Below are positions 58,746 through 64,000 of a stretch of 64,000 nucleotides of DNA, in pieces; positions within the stretch are counted from its first letter, which is position 1, and each line of letters begins with the position of its first letter. This DNA is from Pestalotiopsis fici W106-1 (lineage: Eukaryota; Ascomycota; Sordariomycetes; Amphisphaeriales; Sporocadaceae). Made by a program: the position numbers and the translations under genes. The notes beneath the pieces were generated by a model that worked only from the letters and a program-made list of their open reading frames with translations, searched no databases and was not told the origin of the DNA. The DNA is taken from assembly GCF_000516985.1 (NCBI RefSeq), contig NW_006917093.1, positions 1,984,001 through 2,048,000 of the forward strand, given 5' to 3'.

Positions 58746-59150
58746 ACATTTTGCTTTTTGTCGCATTCTCCATGTTTTATGGTAGGCTTGTTTTTGTTTT
58801 GACTTCTTCACCCTATGATCATGTGTCTGCATCAGGGAAGCGTTGTTTCCTCACTTTGAAAGACTTTTATCTTGCTCTTTCTTTGAATGGTGCAAATCCT
58901 GCGCGGCTCAGACAATTAATCGTGTTTTGAGTCATTATATTCGTTGCAATTCACCACTATTCCGACTATATCTCAACGCAGATCGCAGTAAGATGAAGCT
59001 AAGCGCCGACATGGAATATTACTCGTTTGACATTGCCATTATCCATTTTTTGGACTTCACTAGATGAAGCGAGGCCATCGGCTTTGGGTTGGTACCACTA
59101 TTCATTCCCGCCTGAAAATGTCTTCTGTGCCATGCCCCTTCTTACAACCA
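58746..59150. other. Intergenic between tRNA and TauD gene
   Basis: A T-rich tract (CATTTTGCTTTTTG) follows the tRNA and may serve as the Pol III terminator. Nothing else seen. Confidence 0.4.
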
Positions 59151-60368
59151 TCATGCCGGTGTCTCTATGCCAGACTCTTTCGCGTCGACTTGGGCTTTGA
59201 GCACTTCGCCTTCCTGCCTCAGTCGGTCCTCTCTCTCATAGCGACTTTCACTTGAAGGGTCGAAGTAGGCTATTCCAATATCAATGATCATAATTCTTTG
59301 CCCAAGTTTTGGAGTTCACTTACGCTTCTCTCCAAAGACAGTCGTCCGGATACCTCTTCGGTTCCCTTCATATCTCCCAGGAATCACCCGGTGCACTACA
59401 CACCTACGTCTGGTGAGCTTCTGCTTACACTTTTGCAAAACCGTGGGATCTCACCTATTATCCCACATGGCAACACTGCCGACTGCCCACTTCCAGCGGA
59501 CATAGTGGTCGTCAGCCGAGTGTATGTGGTACTGAAAAAAGTCCAAGAGCTTATCCGACTCGACCTTGTTGAGCTCGGCAAAGGATGTGACGAACCCCGG
59601 GTTCACATTGAGCGCCTTGAGCCCCGTGACGGGATGCGTCCGCACTGCCGGGTGATGCGAGTCAACGGGAGCACGGTTCGGCCCCGTCCCCCACAGGTCG
59701 AGGATGGTGTCGTACTGCAGCCGCGACGTGTGCACGGCGTGCAGGCCGTCGACGAACCTCTGCATGGCCTTGCTCAGCGTGTCGTATAAGCCGTAGCCCG
59801 AGACCCAGGCGGTGTCGCCGCCGACGTCGGGGTGCTCCTCCATGCGCAGCATCGAGTACGACGGCGGGTTGATCTCAAAGGACGTGTCGGCGTGAAAGTC
59901 GCCCGACGGCCACGGCGTGTACTTTAGCACCTCGCGATGGTTCTCCCTGCTGCCCCGGATGATGACGTGCTTGACGTCCTTCTGCGCTGGGTGCTTGTCC
60001 AGGATGCCATAGTGCTCAAAGAGCTCAACCTGCTTTTCGGTCGTCAGGTCCTGGTCCCGGAAGAAGACGACCCCGCGCTCGTTGACCAAGAGCGCCAGCT
60101 CATCGAGCTGAATTGGCGTTATCTGAGACAGCTGCACATTCTCTAGGACAGTGCCAATGGACTCTGTGAGATCACTTCGTTTGGCGACGGCGAACAAGGC
60201 CTTCTTTTCCGGGTCCGCGAATGAGGCACGGTCTTTATCGGGGAAAATCTGTGTTCGGGGCTCCTCTGGCGGGACATGATTTTTGATCTTCTCGGAGAAG
60301 TTTGGGTGCAGGTTGACTGGAAATCCCGAGTCGGGTGAGATATGCTTGCGTGATTCTAAATGGGCCAT
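59151..60368 (-). CDS. TauD/TfdA-family alpha-ketoglutarate dioxygenase
   Basis: A non-haem Fe(II)/2-oxoglutarate dioxygenase. Relatives release sulfite from taurine or other alkylsulfonates, but the substrate here is not certain. Three exons on the minus strand, 60368..59455, 59403..59324 and 59269..59151, give 370 residues. The frame without splicing would end right after WDNR and lose the distal iron ligand; the two introns restore it. Facial triad: H159 and D161 in DFHADTSFE, and H309 in RCVVHRVIPG. The 2-oxoglutarate Arg is in GIRTTVFGEK. Other family blocks are ERGVVFFRDQDL, GGDTAWVSGYGLYD, HPVTGLKALNVNPGFVTS and HIHSADDHYVRWKW. A charged C-terminal tail follows, as in fungal members. 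Cytosolic, with no signal peptide. Neighbours do not indicate a sulfonate pathway. Confidence 0.92.
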
Positions 60369-61737
60369 CTTTATTTCAAGACTTGATATCCGAAAATTTG
60401 TTGTTCCAGCTCAGATTTCGTCAAGCTTCAAGTCAAATATAGGCACTTTATGGCCTTTCATTGTGGCAATAATGACGCATATCATATCGAAAACGACTTC
60501 ATCAATGCTTTTCTCTATCACTGGACAGTGCAGGCGATTCAAGCTCGAGCTATGGATGAGCAATATGCACGGCCGATGAGGTATAACAAAAATGCATTAG
60601 TCTAATTGGCTGCAAACCTCCATCAGTACGGGGAAGCACAAGAGAGCCCCGCTTGTCCTTATACCCACGCGGACAGCAAGTCTATCGGCCAAATACGGAA
60701 AGACTGTCGCATTTGGAGTCGACAGGCCTCGGACCTCATGTGACCGACCCCTCTGGAGTTTGCGAATTGTCTATTCGATGACAAAGCGACATCGGCACGG
60801 GACGCCGCGTTTCTACCGTTAGACTTTAAATCTAACATCTGCTAGAAGCATGGGGCTACAGACGAAGGATTGCTATGACCCTTATTGACATGGATCTCTT
60901 CTCATGCATGATAATCTCTTTTTATACGACTGTGACCCTCGATCAACGTACAAATTGAGTATGATGCCAATCTTGCACAAGCGTTGAGGAATCTTAGCAC
61001 TGATTAGGGAAGCGACTTGACTGGTACAGATTCTAAATGGAGAAAACGACTAGTTGAACTTGTGGCATAGCCTGAAATGAGCATAACGGAAAACATAACG
61101 GGGTTTTGACCATCGGTGGAATCGTTGAAAAGTGCCAACTCGGCCCGGTCGAGCCTCGTGCCAGGGTCGTACAGCATGGCTGGCCGCGTGCTCGGTGAGG
61201 AGCAGATTGCGGCTCACGATAGTCCTAGATTTTGGTACGGCCGGAAGCTCGCTACCGCAGGAACCGACCATGCGGAAAGAAGAAGCAAAAGGTTTACATA
61301 ATGGTCGGATTACTAGAAACGGAAATCAGAGTTGCAGAATACTGGTTAGCAAAGATGCAACTCCCACTTTTCTTGCACGTCCGAAATGGAGCTTTCAATG
61401 GCCTATACTACAAGTCCCTTGCATATACCATGATCTGACGATATGCACCAGACTTTCAGCTCAGCTGAGTTATGGTCCACCCGCCGCCATTGGTGCAAGT
61501 CAAGGTCCTTGTCGCATCGCTTATCACCGCCAAGACCTAGAGCCAATACAAACATTTCAGAAGGCAAAAGATCTGACCGCAAAAAGCGATCAGGGAAACC
61601 ATTTCCAAAAGACTATAAAGCAATTCAAAAAGGATACCATCTGACAGTAATTCTTCGATATCAATATCAGCTACTGCCTGACCTTATCGTGCCTTTGAAG
61701 CGCAAGTTCAATAGAGTTCGACACACCAACATACAAC
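60369..61737. other. Intergenic, divergent promoters of TauD and DUF1993 genes
   Basis: About 1.4 kb with no gene recognised. An open frame of about 170 codons (61132-61644) has no domain and biased composition. Confidence 0.45.
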
Positions 61738-62322
61738 ATGGCGACTCTCAGCCTCGCAGATCTTGTCCTTTCGACATTTTCCAAGGGACTAGATGTATTT
61801 GCTCACATCTTGGCCAGGGCAAAGGAGGACGCCGAAGAGCGAGGCATTGACGTCGAGTCGCTCGTAGAGGCGCGAATTGTAGAGGACCAGAACCCTCTGT
61901 CGTTTCAAGTACACTTTGCGAGCCAAGTCGTACGGAATAATCTAGGTCGCCTGGCCGGCGAGGAGGCGACACCGCTAGAGAGCGAGCTCAAAACTTTTGC
62001 CGATTTGCAAAAGCATATTCAGGATACCATTGAAATATTAAAGTCCTTCAACGCGGAAAAGGCCAAGGGAAGAGAGGGAACAGAGGTCAACATGTGAGTC
62101 GCCTACATACCTATGTCTGTCTGACGGGGCTTTTTCCACTGACATGTGTTATGATGTAGTCGATTCCGGAGCCAGGAACACGCAATTACCCTGCAGGAAA
62201 TGGAGCTGAATCACGCATTGCCCAACCTATTCTTCCACCTCACAACTGCTTACTCGATTCTGAGGGTAAAGGGTGTTCCATTGGGAAAGAAGGACTACCT
62301 TGGCGGCTTCCTGGGCAAATGA
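61738..62322 (+). CDS. DUF1993 family protein
   Basis: A small alpha-helical protein of the DUF1993 family, common in fungi and proteobacteria and of unknown function; its fold is of the DinB/four-helix type. Two exons, 61738..62093 and 62160..62322, give 172 residues. The family pattern is visible: a first helix SLADLVLSTFSKGLDVFAHILARAKEDA, the block RIVEDQNPLSFQVHFASQVVRN, TFADLQKHIQDTIEILKS, and after the intron the aromatic block LPNLFFHLTTAYSILRVKGVPLGKKDYLGG at the end. Intron phase is consistent (AT/T joins as Ile). There is no signal peptide. A good fit in length and order. Confidence 0.88.
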
Positions 62323-64000
62323 GCAGGTCTAATCAATAGGAATCATCAGATGGCATCGTCATGATAGGCCATACCTATTAACAATACATGTATCCTGTGC
62401 GCAATGTTTACGGGGCATACATGTCCTCTCAAAAACAAATTCAAGTGCAGATGATAGTGGCTCCCCAGAGTGACAGAGGAAGGAACCCGAAGACAAGATT
62501 GGGCAGAAACTGCCATTATGATTCAGCCTTACCAATGGCATCCAAAAACATACCAGGGAGATCCATTTACTTAATAGCATACCATGTCCATATTCAGGGT
62601 TCTAGCTTACCCAGGATATGGCAGTAATGAAACCCCGTCAACATCGAAACAGGTACCTGAAAACAGAAACCCAAAGTGTGGCTTCATCCTTGTTCTATAA
62701 ATCGTACGGATACAATAGAGACAGCGAGGCTCAACTATTTGTTGCCACTCGGTTTTGGCCACGGCGGACATTAATGGGGGATCGACAGGTCGCACACACC
62801 CACGTGTATACACTTGAACGATTGCGCAACCAAAAAAAAAAACACGTGCCCTCTTTTGACAAGAATACGAAATGATGCGCATAATCAACAATGCACAAAA
62901 GACGGGCTCCCTCTTTTTGCGGCTTGTTATCGTGCATAAGCCATTGCTGTCGTGACACCCGGAACCCCTGCGTCAAAAAGGCACCTATCCGGGCACCATT
63001 TTTCTCCCTCTCTCTCGTACCCCGTTCACACACACTGTGTGCATATATCGTACGCGGGTTTGGCGGGTGACTGGCTTCAAAATCCCCAAGCATGACAAAC
63101 AAATATTGGTGTTTCCATTTCGGAATTGATGACGTCGTTCATGTGACATTCTTTTCCTTCCACAGTCATCATCCCACATACGCCTCAAAACGAGGAAGAA
63201 AATAAGTGCTGAAAGGCGCGTGTTAATCTCGGAGACGGCGTGGGACTCCGTTCCCATGACGAACGAACCCGTTTTTCTTGGCACGGGCTCCATGGTGCGC
63301 TTTGTTTGCCCCCAGAACGGCCCGGAGACGCCGGGTGAATCCTGGTTCGGAGGTGTCATGGTAATATGAAAGGGCTTGGAGAGAAAATGAGGGCCCCGTC
63401 ATATTGTTATTCCAAAAGTCCAACTCACCGCTCAATTATTGGAGGACTCTCGATGAGGCTGTCCATTGACTGCCATGAAAGGGTATGGTAATAAATCGAC
63501 TTTGGCCACGGGTGAATACTTCGTATATGCCCTACTACGCAATGTCCACCGTAACGACCTTTAGCCGCTTGAAATGCTTAGATATGTAATTGACTTATTA
63601 TAAAGAAGGCTGAAGGTGAAACGAATCTGTCATGTAGTTCCAATTGGGAAGGGGGAAGATTTACCCCCAGAGTCTCATGGTATCGTCATGTTGCCCCAAG
63701 ACAACAAGAAATCTCGGCTGTATTTCTTTTCTTTTCTGTAGCCAGAAAACACTTGAGGCCGGTGAATCAGGTAGCTCACGTCCGGGAACCCTTTACTAGG
63801 TACACATCTATGATCCGTCAACTCGCCGGATGCGGCGTGTGTGGGGTCCGGGGGTTATAACACGGGTGGGATCCCCAACCATGGTTGATATAGCAACTTC
63901 CAAAGTCGAGGCTCTCTGATAGTAAGTCGTCTCAAAATTTGTCCATTTCACGGCATTAAATTGACTTGACTGACAAGTAGGCGCACGAGGCTGCAAGGGG
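62323..64000. other. Right-end intergenic region, no gene recognised
   Basis: About 1.7 kb with short open frames only (up to about 124 codons) and an A-run near 62830. A gene start beyond 64000 cannot be judged. Confidence 0.45.

Noticed and set aside
61132..61644. 170-codon frame upstream of the DUF1993 gene
   Set aside because: No domain and irregular composition; it lies in what should be promoter DNA.

Overview
The window is nuclear DNA of a filamentous ascomycete (Pezizomycotina), most likely a Sordariomycete and possibly Hypocreales. The support is: short introns of about 48-75 nt with GTAAGT-type donors and YAG acceptors; a HET-domain gene, a Zn2Cys6 regulator, a PDR-type ABC transporter, an RGS-LOV photoreceptor and several secreted CE/PL enzymes; and long gene-poor spacers carrying a recurrent TACCTAGGTA-like motif. 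I cannot name the species from sequence alone. I derived all gene models by following reading frame, splice sites and family conservation by eye.

Layout, left to right. 0.9-2.0 kb: GPI-type CE5 (cutinase-like) esterase (-). 3.8-4.9 kb: type I 3-dehydroquinate dehydratase with a collapsed shikimate-dehydrogenase tail (+). 5.3-5.9 kb: a pair of related promoter-like blocks facing each other. 6.8-8.6 kb: glucose-6-phosphate isomerase (-). 10.8-11.9 kb: Rhizobium-type (class 3) asparaginase (+). 13.4-15.1 kb: C2H2-like zinc-finger protein (+). 15.3-19.9 kb: a HET-domain gene lying between two pieces of a broken cutinase copy, next to the intact cutinase (-). 21.0-21.6 kb: F-box protein with a C-terminal membrane segment (-). 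22.6-24.3 kb: exonuclease V (+). 27.2-29.2 kb: RGS-LOV protein (+). 31.3-33.3 kb: GT90/CAP10 glycosyltransferase (+). 33.5-34.5 kb: CE1 acetyl xylan esterase (-). 35.6-40.3 kb: 11-exon PDR ABC transporter (-), divergent from a Zn2Cys6 factor (41.1-43.3 kb, +). 44.1-50.7 kb: 2,141-residue ankyrin protein with a NACHT-like region that has lost its nucleotide-binding motifs (+). 52.0-53.7 kb: arylsulfotransferase-family secreted protein (+). 54.1-54.7 kb: small methyltransferase-like protein (+). 55.3-56.2 kb: MpaB-type oxygenase (+). 56.2-57.1 kb: PL20-like polysaccharide lyase (-). 58.6-58.7 kb: intron-containing tRNA-Leu(CAG) (+). 59.2-60.4 kb: TauD/TfdA dioxygenase (-). 61.7-62.3 kb: DUF1993 protein (+). 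The last 1.7 kb shows no gene.

Taken together, housekeeping genes (PGI, EXO5, tRNA) are interspersed with accessory functions: plant-polymer degradation (two CE5 enzymes, a CE1 xylan esterase, a PL20-like lyase), drug or metabolite efflux with a likely local regulator, and self/non-self or signalling proteins (HET, NACHT-like ankyrin, F-box, RGS-LOV). I see no clear biosynthetic gene cluster. The points most worth a second look are the cutinase copy apparently split around a HET gene, the DHQase with a fossil SDH tail, the RGS-LOV protein with altered flavin-phosphate contacts, the NACHT-like protein without Walker motifs, the CGGAGT sites shared between the regulator and the transporter, and the convergent duplicated promoter blocks.
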